15,205 nt of DNA from an uncultured Acidobacteriota bacterium (GTDB lineage Bacteria > Acidobacteriota > Terriglobia > Terriglobales > Acidobacteriaceae): NCBI GenBank assembly GCA_903932385.1, contig CAIZGA010000065.1:1-15205 (forward strand). Reading direction: 5' to 3'. A program made the position numbers and the translations under genes. A model generated the notes under the pieces. The model ran no database searches, had not been told where the DNA came from, and saw only the letters and a program-made list of their open reading frames with translations. Shown here piece by piece: positions 1 to 8,807 of this stretch (the stretch's first letter is position 1; every line of letters begins with the position of its first letter).

Positions 1-1
1 G

Positions 2-1891
2 GTACTGCTTGGCGTCACCGGCTCCGGCAAGACCTTCACCATGGCCAAGGTCATTGAGCAGATGGATCGCCCCGCGCTTATCCTCGCGCACAACAAAACC
101 CTCGCCGCGCAGCTCTATCAGGAGTTCAAACACTTTTTCCCGCACAATGCGGTTGAATATTTCGTCAGCTACTACGACTACTACCAGCCGGAGGCCTACA
201 TTCCCGCCGGCGATCTCTACATTGAAAAAGAAGCCACCACCAACGAGGAACTCGATAAGTTGCGCCTCTCCGCCACGCGTTCCCTGTTTGAACGCCGCGA
301 TGTCATCATCATCAGTTCGGTCAGTTGCATCTACGGCATCGGTTCTCCGGAGGCCTACTTCGGCATGGTGATGACGTTGGATAAAGGCCAACGCATTCGC
401 CGTGAAGACATCACGCGCCAGCTGGTAGAAATTCTTTACGAGCGCAATGATGTCGATTTCCGCCGCGGAACATTTCGCGTACGCGGAGACATCATCGAAA
501 TATTTCCAACCTACGAAGAGACGGCCTACCGCATCGAACTTTTCGGCGATGAAGTTGATTCACTCAGCGAAATAGATCCACTTTTCGGAACCGTAAAACG
601 CAGCTTCGACCGTCTGCCAATTTATCCCAAGACGCATTACGTTACTCAGCCCGAGCAGCGCAAAACCGCCGTCAATTCCATCCTGGAAGAGCTGGCCTGG
701 TGGGTGCCGCAGTTGGAGGCTGAAGGTCGCATGGTGGAGGCACAACGCATCAACCAGCGCACACGATTCGACTTGGAAATGATTAAGACCGTCGGCTTCT
801 GCCACGGCATTGAAAATTATTCGCGGCACTTCTCCGGCCGTCTTCCCGGCGATCCGCCGCCGACGCTACTCGATTATTTCCCCAAGGATTATCTGCTGTT
901 CATCGACGAATCGCACGCCACCATCCCGCAGATTCACGGCATGTGGCACGGCGATCGCAGCCGCAAACAAAATCTTGTCGACTATGGATTTCGTCTTCCC
1001 TCTGCGCTCGACAATCGCCCGCTGCGTTTTGAAGAATTCGAGGCGCGCGTCAATCAGACCATCTACGTATCCGCAACGCCCGGCCCATTTGAGATGCAGA
1101 AAACTGCCGGTGTCGTAGTGGAACAAATCATCCGCCCCACGGGACTCATCGACCCCGTTGTTGAAATCCGCCCCGTGCGCGGCCAGATTGACGACCTGCT
1201 CGGCGAGATTCGTGACCGTGCCTCCAAAAACGAGCGTGTGCTGGTCACTACGCTCACCAAACGCATGGCTGAGGATTTGAGCGGCTATTACACCGAAGTC
1301 GGCGTGCGTTGCCGTTACATGCATTCTGAAATTGAAACACTGGAGCGCGTGAAAATTCTCCGCGACTTGCGCAAGGGCGAATATGACGTACTGGTCGGCA
1401 TCAACCTGTTACGTGAAGGCCTCGACCTGCCGGAAGTTTCTCTCGTCGCGATTCTCGACGCAGACAAGGAAGGCTTCCTGCGTTCTACTGGATCGCTCAT
1501 CCAGACCATCGGCCGCGCCGCGCGCCACCTCAGCGGCCGCGCCATCCTCTATGCCGACCGCATGACAGAATCCATGCAGCGCGCCATTGATGAAACCACC
1601 CGTCGCCGCACCATCCAGACCGAGTACAACATCGAACACAACATTACGCCCATGTCGATCAAGAGCAATATATCCGGCTCGCTCATGGAGATTCTCAAGG
1701 CGGAATACGGCGACATCTCCGACGAGGCCACAGAGATTCCCATCTTTAATTCGCAGAAAGAACTCGATGCCCACATCGAGAAGATGGAAGCTGATATGCG
1801 TGAACTCGCCCGCAAATTCGACTTCGAACGCGCCGCAAAACTTCGCGACTCCATTCGCGAACTTCGCAGTAAAGAAATCACCTTCGGCTGA
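2..1891 (+). CDS. uvrB: UvrABC system protein B (excision nuclease helicase subunit), 5' partial
   Basis: UvrB is the damage-verifying subunit of bacterial nucleotide excision repair. It is loaded by UvrA, opens the DNA with its beta-hairpin and recruits UvrC. The reading frame is open to the left edge, and its first visible residues are the Walker A motif [10 protein letters not shown] (K10 of the visible part). The ATG at 41 is therefore internal and about 35 N-terminal residues lie outside the window. Visible motifs in order: the hairpin [16 protein letters not shown] (about residues 53-68), the Walker B box [37 protein letters not shown], and a C-terminal UVR motif ([12 protein letters not shown]) that contacts UvrC. 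The visible 629 residues plus the missing part match the usual length of about 660-675. It ends with TGA three bases from the convergent uvrC stop. Identification is secure. Confidence 0.98.
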   Translation, partial: VLLGVTGSGKTFTMAKVIEQMDRPALILAHNKTLAAQLYQEFKHFFPHNAVEYFVSYYDYYQPEAYIPAGDLYIEKEATTNEELDKLRLSATRSLFERRDVIIISSVSCIYGIGSPEAYFGMVMTLDKGQRIRREDITRQLVEILYERNDVDFRRGTFRVRGDIIEIFPTYEETAYRIELFGDEVDSLSEIDPLFGTVKRSFDRLPIYPKTHYVTQPEQRKTAVNSILEELAWWVPQLEAEGRMVEAQRINQRTRFDLEMIKTVGFCHGIENYSRHFSGRLPGDPPPTLLDYFPKDYLLFIDESHATIPQIHGMWHGDRSRKQNLVDYGFRLPSALDNRPLRFEEFEARVNQTIYVSATPGPFEMQKTAGVVVEQIIRPTGLIDPVVEIRPVRGQIDDLLGEIRDRASKNERVLVTTLTKRMAEDLSGYYTEVGVRCRYMHSEIETLERVKILRDLRKGEYDVLVGINLLREGLDLPEVSLVAILDADKEGFLRSTGSLIQTIGRAARHLSGRAILYADRMTESMQRAIDETTRRRTIQTEYNIEHNITPMSIKSNISGSLMEILKAEYGDISDEATEIPIFNSQKELDAHIEKMEADMRELARKFDFERAAKLRDSIRELRSKEITFG

Positions 1892-1894
1892 TTT

Positions 1895-3766
1895 TTATTG
1901 AATCACTCGCAGCGCTGGCTTCTCCGCGCCACTCTCATCGAAATGCTTGCGGATCTTCACTGCGACGCTCGCGCTCACTACGGCCGTCAGCGCATCCACA
2001 CTGGCCGCCTGTACATCGCGGAGGCTGCCAAAATGTTCCAGCAGTCTTACACGCGTGCGTGCTCCCACCCCGGGAATTTCCAACAATTCCGATTCCCTGT
2101 CGCGAATCTCGCGCCGCTTGCGATGGTACGTAACTGCAAATCGGTGTGACTCATCTCGCACCATCTGTACCAGCCGCAGCACTGGTGAACGCCGGTCCAA
2201 CACCACCGGATCCTCTTCCTGTCCGCTCACGTACAAAATCTCTTCGCGTTTGGCAATGCTCGCTAGCGGTTGTGTTGTCAGTCCAAGTTCCTCCAACGCA
2301 TCTGCTGCCGCATGTAGTTGCCCCAGCCCGCCGTCCACCAGCACTAAACTCGGCATTGCCTGCTGCTCAGACTGCACCCGCTTGTATCGCCGCAGTATCA
2401 CCTCATGCATCGATGCGAAATCATCCACGCCTTCTACCGTCTTAATTTTGAATTTGCGATATTCGGCCTTGCGCATTTCGCCGTCCTGCCATACCACCAT
2501 ACTGGCCACCGTCTCCGCGCCTTGAATATGAGAGATATCGAAGCATTCAATCCGCGTCGGCAACTCCGGCAGCATCAGCGCGTCCTGCAGCGATTCCTGT
2601 ATCGCCTGCATATTCGGCTGCATCACACGGAAGCGCTGGTCGAAAGAGTGTTTTGCGTTCTGGCTTGCAAGATCCACCAGACTGCGCTTTTCACCGCGCT
2701 GCGGCACGGCAATTTCAATCTTGTGCCCGGTACGTTCGCTCAGCGCATTCGCAAGCAACTCACGTTCATCAAACTCGACTGGCACATAAATATTTCGCGG
2801 AACATACATCTGGTCCAGATACATCTGCTTCAATAGCGCGGAGAAAAATAATCCCGGACTGAATTCTGCTATGCCGCCGCCATCTGCATCCGTCTCCATC
2901 AACTGCGGCATCTCTTCCCAGAAGAATTCCCGACGGTCCACAATTTTTCCGCCACGCAGGTGAAACAAATTCACCGCCAGCATAGCGTTCTCATAGTGGT
3001 AGCCGAATACATCGGCATCATCGCCCTCGGCCGCAGCAATTCGCTGCTTCTCATGCAGCTGATGCACGGTGTTGATCAGGTCGCGATACCGCGCCGCTAA
3101 TTCAAATTTCTCCTGCTCCGCAGCCTCAGTCATGCGCGCATGCAGAGTTGTTTCCAACTCCGTGCTGCGACCTTCCAGAAACATCTGCACATCACGCACT
3201 GCATCGGCATATGCGGCCGGAGTGGTCAGTCCCTCTACACACGGCCCCAGGCAGCGATGAATGTAGTACTGCAGGCACGCACGCGGATGATACCGCGACA
3301 AATCCACCTTGCAGCTAGGGATTAAAAAGCTGCGATGAATCAGGTCCACGATTCGATACGCCAGATTACCGGGGAAATATGGGCCGTAATATGCGCTGCC
3401 ATCTTTACGCAGTCGCCTCGTCACAAAAACTTTGGGATATCGGTCAGCTACAGTTAGCTTGATGTACGGATAGGTTTTGTCATCACGCAACAGAATATTG
3501 AACCGCGGCTTGCGCTGCTTGATTAAGTTATTTTCAAGCGCCAATGCCTCGTGCTCATTCGCCACCAGGATGTATTCAATATCCACAGCCTCGCGCATCA
3601 GCGAACCGGTCTTCGCATTCGCCTGCGACGACTCCAGAAAATACGAACGCACGCGGCTACGCAGGCTTTTCGCCTTGCCCACGTAAATCACTTCGCCTTC
3701 GGCGTTCTTGTACAGATACACGCCGGGCTGCGTGGGCAGTGTCCGAATTTTTTCGTGGAGGTCCAT
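1895..3766 (-). CDS. uvrC: UvrABC system protein C (dual-incision excinuclease)
   Basis: UvrC makes the 3' and 5' incisions on either side of a lesion held by UvrB. The protein (623 residues from ATG 3766) shows an N-terminal GIY-YIG nuclease (GVYLYKNAEG, IYVGKAKSLRSRVRSYF, catalytic Glu about residue 78 in ALALENNLIK). Four cysteines at about 152, 164, 172 and 176 have the spacing known for the UvrC iron-sulfur cluster. A UVR motif follows near 217-230, then the RNase H-like 5' nuclease (FDISHIQG, LVLVDGGLGQ, ESHRFAVTYHRKRR) and a C-terminal helix-hairpin-helix (LEIPGVGARTRVRLLEHFGS). An in-frame GTG at 3775 would add three residues. I chose ATG 3766 because MDLHEKIRTLPTQPGVY matches the usual family start; neither site has a clear Shine-Dalgarno. 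It converges on uvrB and all catalytic landmarks are intact. Confidence 0.97.
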   Translation of the reverse strand: MDLHEKIRTLPTQPGVYLYKNAEGEVIYVGKAKSLRSRVRSYFLESSQANAKTGSLMREAVDIEYILVANEHEALALENNLIKQRKPRFNILLRDDKTYPYIKLTVADRYPKVFVTRRLRKDGSAYYGPYFPGNLAYRIVDLIHRSFLIPSCKVDLSRYHPRACLQYYIHRCLGPCVEGLTTPAAYADAVRDVQMFLEGRSTELETTLHARMTEAAEQEKFELAARYRDLINTVHQLHEKQRIAAAEGDDADVFGYHYENAMLAVNLFHLRGGKIVDRREFFWEEMPQLMETDADGGGIAEFSPGLFFSALLKQMYLDQMYVPRNIYVPVEFDERELLANALSERTGHKIEIAVPQRGEKRSLVDLASQNAKHSFDQRFRVMQPNMQAIQESLQDALMLPELPTRIECFDISHIQGAETVASMVVWQDGEMRKAEYRKFKIKTVEGVDDFASMHEVILRRYKRVQSEQQAMPSLVLVDGGLGQLHAAADALEELGLTTQPLASIAKREEILYVSGQEEDPVVLDRRSPVLRLVQMVRDESHRFAVTYHRKRREIRDRESELLEIPGVGARTRVRLLEHFGSLRDVQAASVDALTAVVSASVAVKIRKHFDESGAEKPALRVIQ

Positions 3767-3844
3767 AGCCAGCACCGTGCGTCTGCTCTACCGCACGCAG
3801 TTCAAGTGTATCGCCGACAGCAGATGCAACGCTTCTACGCTGCC

Positions 3845-3882
3845 AGCCAAATATTTATTGAAGTGAAATTTACTATTTGGCT
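3845..3882. repeat. Inverted repeat at the end of the DUF3311-type gene, possible weak terminator
   Basis: A perfect 9-base inverted repeat (agccaaata at 3845-3853 and tatttggct at 3874-3882) is separated by a 20-base AT-rich loop. The right arm overlaps the stop codon of the small membrane-protein gene (3873-3875). The stem has only three G-C pairs and no T run follows on the minus strand, so it would be a poor intrinsic terminator. It could equally be a protein-binding site or chance. Only the repeat itself is certain. Confidence 0.4.
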
Positions 3883-4076
3883 TTGAAGTAGACGATGCCC
3901 AGTATCGCCGAGCAGATGCCCACCCACACAAACTGGTACCAGTAGAAAAATGGGAAACCCAATAGAGAAGGTTCAGCGCGGTTATAAATCTGCGGGAAGC
4001 ACAAGCCAAGATACGGCAGCAGCAACAGTAGCAGCCATGGGCTCATGCGCGCGGCAGATTTTTCCGGTGTCGTCAT
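3873..4076 (-). CDS. Small DUF3311-type integral membrane protein
   Basis: This 67-residue protein has two predicted membrane segments, at about residues 13-30 (PWLLLLLLPYLGLCFP) and 41-63 (FPFFYWYQFVWVGICSAILG). The pattern of Pro-Trp plus Leu run, LCFPQIYNR, FPFFYWYQ and a second hydrophobic helix is typical of the DUF3311 family. Family members usually sit directly before a sodium:solute symporter gene and are thought to be its accessory subunit. Here no symporter follows: the next gene downstream is uvrC. The ATG at 4076 has only a weak ribosome site. It starts 27 bases after the stop of the secreted-protein gene upstream, so the two are probably cotranscribed. Family assignment is from memory of the pattern and is fairly confident. 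Its role here is unknown. Confidence 0.75.
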   Translation of the reverse strand: MTTPEKSAARMSPWLLLLLLPYLGLCFPQIYNRAEPSLLGFPFFYWYQFVWVGICSAILGIVYFKAK

Positions 4077-4103
4077 GCATCAGTTATACCGCAGTTATCG
4101 TCA

Positions 4104-5078
4104 CTATTGCGAGAGAGGATTGGTCCCAGCCGGCTGCCCAAGCACGCCAATTCCAGCACCGATTTTTGGATGCTTTTTGAATAGGTGTCTCTGGATGTCC
4201 GGCCAAAACTCATTCAGAGTTCCGCCCACCGTTCCCTCGGCGGTCACTGTCAGTGCGCGCGTAATCGTCAACCCCAAACCGCGATCCGCCTGCGGATAAT
4301 AGGCATTAGAGATTCCGCCAGCAATGAAATTTCCCAATACGTTGGAATAATTCGGCTGCCACTTTCCATTGTCACCTTTACAAATCACCGTAGTGGAGAC
4401 CACATAAAACAAGCGGTGCCGAAAGCTCCCTTTGCCCATACGAAAATATCGAGGATCCTGCTTCAGCAGGATTGGTAGAAGGGCATTTCCAATGAGGTTA
4501 CCGTCAAATGTATCTGCGTATGACGCACCCCATCTTTTGAAATATCCAGGCGGCCCCCATCCGTATCCTGAAAAATCTCCCTCCAACTCGCTCACTCCCG
4601 CATCCAGCGCCGTCGTAGCAATCACGATGTAATCAAAATTCGTATGCATGGTCAGGCTCAGCTTCTGTGAGGCCGTAAGTGGCGGCGCTGTTGGATCATA
4701 AGCCACATTGAATGCGGGCAAAACTCCCGCTATCCTTTGATGCTCTTCGGCCTTAAGCTCCTCCGGCGTGGTCACTCTTGGCTTTCCTGTCGATGCATCG
4801 TCGTCTGTGGGGTCAGCATGCGTGCTGCTCGAAGTAGAGCTCCCACTGGTCGGCGTACTGCTCTGCGCGGCCCGCAACTCTGCAATCAATAAAGGTTGCG
4901 GCTCTGGCGCTGAAGGTAGCTCCTTCGCTGTGTCAATTGATACGATCGCACTTTGTTGTGTCGTTATTGCTGCGTCCGGCGTCAATTCATCGGCTGTCGG
5001 CGCTGCCTGTGCCCTACCAATACAGATGGAAAAAAGAATTGTGATGGCTGCAGTGTGCAATGAATACATTGATTTCAT
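4104..5078 (-). CDS. Secreted protein of unknown function, paralogue of the next gene upstream
   Basis: The 324-residue product begins with a Sec-type signal peptide (MKSMYSLHTAAITILFSICI, likely cut after GRAQA). A low-complexity Ser/Thr/Asp-rich linker covers roughly residues 35-100. The C-terminal 200 residues form the conserved module: QRIAGVLPAFNVAYD, APPLT, GWGPPGYFKRWGASYADTF, LLPILLKQDPRYFRMG, TTVICKGDNGKWQPNYSNVL and AGGISNAYYPQADRG. The gene at 5203-6357 carries the same module with the same motif order, so the two are tandem paralogues. I do not recognise a named domain or enzyme. The signal peptide and Gly/aromatic-rich segments suggest an envelope or outer-membrane location, but that is inference. 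ATG 5078 is the first in-frame start that gives a complete signal peptide; a purine-rich AGAAAG lies upstream at a long distance. No clear promoter was found in the 124-base gap before it. Confidence 0.85.
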   Translation of the reverse strand: MKSMYSLHTAAITILFSICIGRAQAAPTADELTPDAAITTQQSAIVSIDTAKELPSAPEPQPLLIAELRAAQSSTPTSGSSTSSSTHADPTDDDASTGKPRVTTPEELKAEEHQRIAGVLPAFNVAYDPTAPPLTASQKLSLTMHTNFDYIVIATTALDAGVSELEGDFSGYGWGPPGYFKRWGASYADTFDGNLIGNALLPILLKQDPRYFRMGKGSFRHRLFYVVSTTVICKGDNGKWQPNYSNVLGNFIAGGISNAYYPQADRGLGLTITRALTVTAEGTVGGTLNEFWPDIQRHLFKKHPKIGAGIGVLGQPAGTNPLSQ

Positions 5079-5202
5079 ACTTAGATATTACTTTCTGGGA
5101 CTAGGTTAGTTGGGCTGTTAGCGTCTGCATCAGGCAAAAATCCCTTTTGTGCACAGGATAGAGATTCTGATGCCGATGACCTCATGCTTTGTGCTGCAAT
5201 TT

Positions 5203-6357
5203 TCATGGCGCTTCGTCATTGATTTTTTCGCGTGACTTCGCCGAAGACAATCGCACCACTAAAAATTGCTGAATCATTCCATTCGCGATGCGTCCGCCCA
5301 GTCCAATCAATGCGTTATCCAATACCAGGCTGATTCCGCGATTGCTCTGTGGAAAATAAAGGTTCGAGACGGCACCTGCAACTAAATCTCCGCCAATGCT
5401 GGAATAATTCGGCTGTAGATGGCCATTGTCACCCTTGCAGATGATTGGCGTTTCCAGCGCATGCAGCAACCGCGACTTGGTTGTACCTGATTTCTGATAA
5501 AAGAATCGCGGGTCTTGATGCAGCAGCGATGGCAGCACTGCGCCTCCCACCAGAATGTCTGTAAACCCGCTAGCTGTATTCGCTCCGAAACGCTGGCCAT
5601 ATCCCTTCCACCCTTCCTGGTAGTCGGGATTGTGCGCCGCTTGATCTATCGTTGCCAGAAATGCCACACCGGCAATCGTCGCAGCGTCAAACGATGACCG
5701 CAGCGCAAGACTGAATTTCAGCTTCGTTGTCAGCGGTACTGCATTGCGGTCATACACCACATAGAAATTTGGAATCACGCCCAGCACTCGCTGGTCTTCT
5801 TCCACTTTCACCTGTTGCAATGCCAACTCATCACGCGTAGCCGCTGCTACAGTTGTAACCACCGCCTTCGGCCTCAGCACCAGGTCCGACAATCCTAAGA
5901 TCTGTCCCGACTGCAGAACAATCGCCTTAGACGTCCATGTGGTAAATCCATTCACCACTACTGTGATGTGATATGGCACGCTCGCTTTCACGCCGACGAA
6001 TTCAAAATACCCATACCCATCCGATGTTGTTGTATAGTGGTCAACCGGCGTCGGCCCGTCCAGCGAAATACTCGCGCCCGGCACAATTCCCTGATTCACA
6101 TCCACAACTGTGCCATGAATGCTGCCAGTCTGTTGCGTCTCCGTCACCATGGATGCCGGCTTGCTCACCGCCGTCTCCATCATTTCGGTCTGCGCCACCT
6201 CTGTTGACTGTAACTTTGCCACTACATCCACACGCGGTTGCGGCGCATCCAACACCGGCGACAACGCCATCCTGTTCTGTTGCGCACCGACTATTGGCAC
6301 ACTTAGCATAAGGATTGACGTCGCAATCAACTTCATTTTTCTACTATCAAATCTCAT
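5203..6357 (-). CDS. Secreted protein with carboxypeptidase-regulatory-like domain and unknown C-terminal module
   Basis: The product is about 384 residues from ATG 6357. A GTG at 6363 adds two residues. An ATG at 6336 would give a shorter and more typical signal peptide (MKLIATSILMLSVPIVGA, cut before QQ). Residues of about 77-165 form a carboxypeptidase-regulatory-like beta-sandwich (GSIHGTVVDVNQGIVPGASI, then TTTSDGYGYFEFVGV), a domain very frequent in acidobacterial surface and TonB-dependent proteins. The rest is the module shared with the downstream gene: QRVLGVIPNFYVVYD, GYGQRFGANTASGF, VLPSLLHQDPRFF, TPIICKGDNGHLQPNYS and AGAVSNLYFPQSNRG. No catalytic motif of a known enzyme is apparent. 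It is probably exported to the periplasm or outer membrane. It lies 153 bases beyond the end of hpnE, in an AT-rich gap that may hold its own promoter, so I do not treat it as part of the hopanoid operon. Confidence 0.85.
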   Translation of the reverse strand: MRFDSRKMKLIATSILMLSVPIVGAQQNRMALSPVLDAPQPRVDVVAKLQSTEVAQTEMMETAVSKPASMVTETQQTGSIHGTVVDVNQGIVPGASISLDGPTPVDHYTTTSDGYGYFEFVGVKASVPYHITVVVNGFTTWTSKAIVLQSGQILGLSDLVLRPKAVVTTVAAATRDELALQQVKVEEDQRVLGVIPNFYVVYDRNAVPLTTKLKFSLALRSSFDAATIAGVAFLATIDQAAHNPDYQEGWKGYGQRFGANTASGFTDILVGGAVLPSLLHQDPRFFYQKSGTTKSRLLHALETPIICKGDNGHLQPNYSSIGGDLVAGAVSNLYFPQSNRGISLVLDNALIGLGGRIANGMIQQFLVVRLSSAKSREKINDEAP

Positions 6358-6425
6358 TTTCACTCGAGGGTAGGGTGGGGGGTTAAAGTCTTACAGTTAG
6401 GCCGTTTAGCTGGAGTTTTGCGGAA

Positions 6426-6453
6426 CATATATTTAGACGCTAAATTGATTCAA
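6426..6453 (-). promoter_or_regulatory. Possible sigma-70-like promoter for the secreted-protein pair
   Basis: In the AT-rich 153-base gap after hpnE, the minus strand reads TTGAAT (6448-6453), a 16-base spacer, then TATATG (6426-6431), about 70 bases before the ATG at 6357. The match to TTGACA/TATAAT is moderate and AT-rich DNA yields such matches by chance. The gap and the change of gene theme make a promoter here plausible, but the exact boxes are weakly supported. Confidence 0.25.
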
Positions 6454-6516
6454 AAGTTGCACAATTTATCCACTATTTGCCCCTTATTGTTACTCATTTT
6501 CATCTATCAGATCGCC

Positions 6517-7908
6517 TTACCCCAACAATTGCATAATCCCTGATGGATCCACATCCGGCTGCAGAATCGTTACCGGCGAATGCATTCCCCTGCAAACGGC
6601 CTCCGCCGCCAGATAGCCGCTGCGTGCTGCGCCTTCCATGGTCGATGGCCACTCAGTCCGTGTCCAATCGCCGGCAAAATACAGTCCCGGCCAAGGCGTA
6701 TCGGCCCCCTGCCGATATGCATCCAGCCCAGGGGTCGTCGAAAATGTTGCCCGTGCCTCTTTCAACACTGCAGATTGTTCCAGCTTGCACTTGGCGACAT
6801 CGGGGAAAAACATCTTCAACTCATCCAACGCCCGCTGCACTAATTCTTCACGGCCCATCTTCAAATGCGCATTCGCAGCACCAATCACCAGTTCCACATA
6901 ACTTCCTCGCGAGGGGTCGTCATTGCGGATCCGAGACTTGTGAAAGATCCATTGGTTCATCGTATCCAGCAGTGCGGCGTGATGCAGTTGCGTAAACTCG
7001 CGATCGAACCATAAATGCGTTGTCACAATCGCAGAGTGTGTCAGCCGTGCCATTGCATCCTCAATCTGCTTTCGCTCAGTCGACTCCGGCATCTGCGGCA
7101 GAAACTGTTGCACCTGTTCGAAGGAACCCGCCAGCACCACTGCGTCCATGTACCACTCGCGATTAGCCGTTCTCAGCCGCCATCTTCCATTCCAGGGAGC
7201 CAGTTCTTCCACTCCGGTACGCAGTATGATTTTGCCGCCGTACGCTGGAATCCGCATCGCCACCGAGCTGAATAAATCACTTAGTGGAATAGTCGGAATT
7301 CCCAGCCGACCACCGGCCACGGATTTCAGCAACAGTTCGCGGAAAACTTTAGCACCATAGCGTAACGAACAATTCTCCAGCGTGTCATTCAGCGTCACTG
7401 AGGTCGTTAATTCCCAGAACCTGCGGATGGCGTTCTTTGTCTGGCCGGTACGCTTCAGCCAGTCCGCCATGCTCTGGTTGTCATCCTGCGGCTGCGGCTT
7501 CATCCATTCCATCAGCCCGCGAGCAATGCCTACCTTATCTTCTGCACTTAGCATTGGAGCCTGCAGAAAATCAATGGCCGTGTGCAGCGGTGCAGGCATC
7601 CACGTTGGAGCGATGCGGCTGGCGCGTCCACCCGGCTCCAGAAACACCAGTTCGTTATACCAACGCACATAATCGTCCGCGCCGCACTCTGTCAGCAGAT
7701 GCATCAGATTGGTGCAGCAGCCCAGCAACACGTGCTGCGAATCCACCACGGTCTCGAGCGCAGGATGTTCGTATGAATATGCTCGCCCGCCAAGATACGG
7801 CTTGCGATCGAACAGGTAGACATGCGCCCCGCGTTTTGCCAATGCATGTGCCGCGGCAAGTCCGGCCACACCGCCGCCTATAACTGCCACATCGCCATGC
7901 AGCACCAT
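6517..7908 (-). CDS. hpnE: Hydroxysqualene dehydroxylase HpnE (FAD-dependent)
   Basis: HpnE is the flavoprotein that reduces hydroxysqualene to squalene in the HpnC-HpnD-HpnE route. It belongs to the phytoene-desaturase/amine-oxidase fold. The N-terminus has the dinucleotide-binding motif GGGVAG (residues 11-16), followed by FDRKPYLGGRAYSY with the acidic residue that holds the FAD ribose. The C-terminus has the FAD-closing motif PGLYFAGDWTRTEWPSTMEG and a helix GAARSGYLAAEAV. The frame is open up to an ATG at 7980 (487 residues), but that start would overlap hpnD by 64 bases and add a tail with no family counterpart. ATG 7908 begins eight bases after the hpnD stop, gives 463 residues and puts the Rossmann motif at the expected distance. 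It is the last gene of the hopanoid cluster here; no clear terminator was seen after its TAA. Confidence 0.93.
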   Translation of the reverse strand: MVLHGDVAVIGGGVAGLAAAHALAKRGAHVYLFDRKPYLGGRAYSYEHPALETVVDSQHVLLGCCTNLMHLLTECGADDYVRWYNELVFLEPGGRASRIAPTWMPAPLHTAIDFLQAPMLSAEDKVGIARGLMEWMKPQPQDDNQSMADWLKRTGQTKNAIRRFWELTTSVTLNDTLENCSLRYGAKVFRELLLKSVAGGRLGIPTIPLSDLFSSVAMRIPAYGGKIILRTGVEELAPWNGRWRLRTANREWYMDAVVLAGSFEQVQQFLPQMPESTERKQIEDAMARLTHSAIVTTHLWFDREFTQLHHAALLDTMNQWIFHKSRIRNDDPSRGSYVELVIGAANAHLKMGREELVQRALDELKMFFPDVAKCKLEQSAVLKEARATFSTTPGLDAYRQGADTPWPGLYFAGDWTRTEWPSTMEGAARSGYLAAEAVCRGMHSPVTILQPDVDPSGIMQLLG

Positions 7909-7916
7909 CTCTGTGC

Positions 7917-8807
7917 TCAACGTCCACCCCGCAGCAGCATCGACGCCATACCGCGTAGCAGGATTGCCGACTTCTTCCATGCCGGAACACTCACCCGCTC
8001 GCTGAATACATCAAACTTCGCGTCAATAATCTTTAACAGCAGCCCGCGATATATATTCACCAGCACCCACAGCGCCGGACGACTGTCTGCGTCAATCATC
8101 GGCAGCAGCTTCTCTGCCGACTCGTAATACTTCAGCGCGCGTTCGGATTCCATCTGCAGCAGGTTGTGCAGACCAACACTCATGGCTGCGCCACTTTTTA
8201 CTGTCAGAACATCTTCTTCACTCACACCAAACTTCTGAAGGTCTTCCAGCGGGAGATAGATTCGCCCTCTCTCGGCATCTTCCTTCACGTCTCGCAGAAT
8301 ATTCGTTAACTGAAACGCAATACCAGTCTCTTCAGCTAGTTTCTCCGCAGACGTATCTGTGTAACCAAAAACTCGAATGCAAACCAGTCCCACTACCGAT
8401 GCTACTAAGTAGCAATAGTGGTATAGCTCATCAAATGTCTTGTACGTCTGCGCACCGGCATTAGGATTCAGATCCATCGCTACGCCCTGCACCAGTTGTT
8501 CCAGCAAAGCATTTGAAATCGCAAACCTCCGCTGTGCATCGCGAACAGCAGTAAATACGGCGTCATTACTTTCGCCGCCGCTCTGCGTCGCGTGCCAGGC
8601 ATTTATCCACGCTTGCATGGTGTTGCGACGATCATCCAGCGTTTGCGTCTCATCATCGGAGATATCGTCTGCCCTCCGCATGAAGGCATAGATGGCATAC
8701 ATCGCATTCCGTTTCGCCTCGGGCAGCGCAAGAAATGCGTAGTAGAAGTTCTTCGCTTCACGCCGTGCAATTCCGCCGCAAACTTTATATGCCTGCTGGA
8801 TATTCAT
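7917..8807 (-). CDS. hpnD: Presqualene diphosphate synthase HpnD
   Basis: HpnD condenses two farnesyl diphosphates to presqualene diphosphate, the first committed step to squalene in this route. The 296-residue protein has the all-alpha prenyl-synthase signature: NFYYAFLALPEAKRNAMYAI (20-39), the first aspartate-rich motif DDISD (47-51), YCYLVASVVG near 131-140, and the second Mg-binding motif LTNILRDVKEDAERGRIYLP (167-186). YAFLALP and QLTNILRDVKED are the features that separate HpnD from HpnC. The frame is open further upstream to 9224, but only inside hpnC. The true start is ATG 8807, whose ATGA overlaps the hpnC stop by four bases and is preceded by GGGAG (8814-8818) at six bases. The neighbours hpnC and hpnE complete the squalene module. 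Confidence 0.95.
   Translation of the reverse strand: MNIQQAYKVCGGIARREAKNFYYAFLALPEAKRNAMYAIYAFMRRADDISDDETQTLDDRRNTMQAWINAWHATQSGGESNDAVFTAVRDAQRRFAISNALLEQLVQGVAMDLNPNAGAQTYKTFDELYHYCYLVASVVGLVCIRVFGYTDTSAEKLAEETGIAFQLTNILRDVKEDAERGRIYLPLEDLQKFGVSEEDVLTVKSGAAMSVGLHNLLQMESERALKYYESAEKLLPMIDADSRPALWVLVNIYRGLLLKIIDAKFDVFSERVSVPAWKKSAILLRGMASMLLRGGR

Noticed and set aside
41..1891. ATG at 41 as the uvrB start
   Set aside because: The frame continues upstream to the window edge and contains the essential Walker A motif, so the gene is simply cut by the window.
3788..4009. 73-codon minus-strand frame overlapping the DUF3311-type gene
   Set aside because: It is a frame shadow without membrane pattern or start signal; the overlapping frame has the family pattern.
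7909..7980. Longer hpnE start at ATG 7980
   Set aside because: It would overlap hpnD by 64 bases and add an N-terminal tail unlike the family; ATG 7908 sits just after the hpnD stop and directly before the FAD motif.
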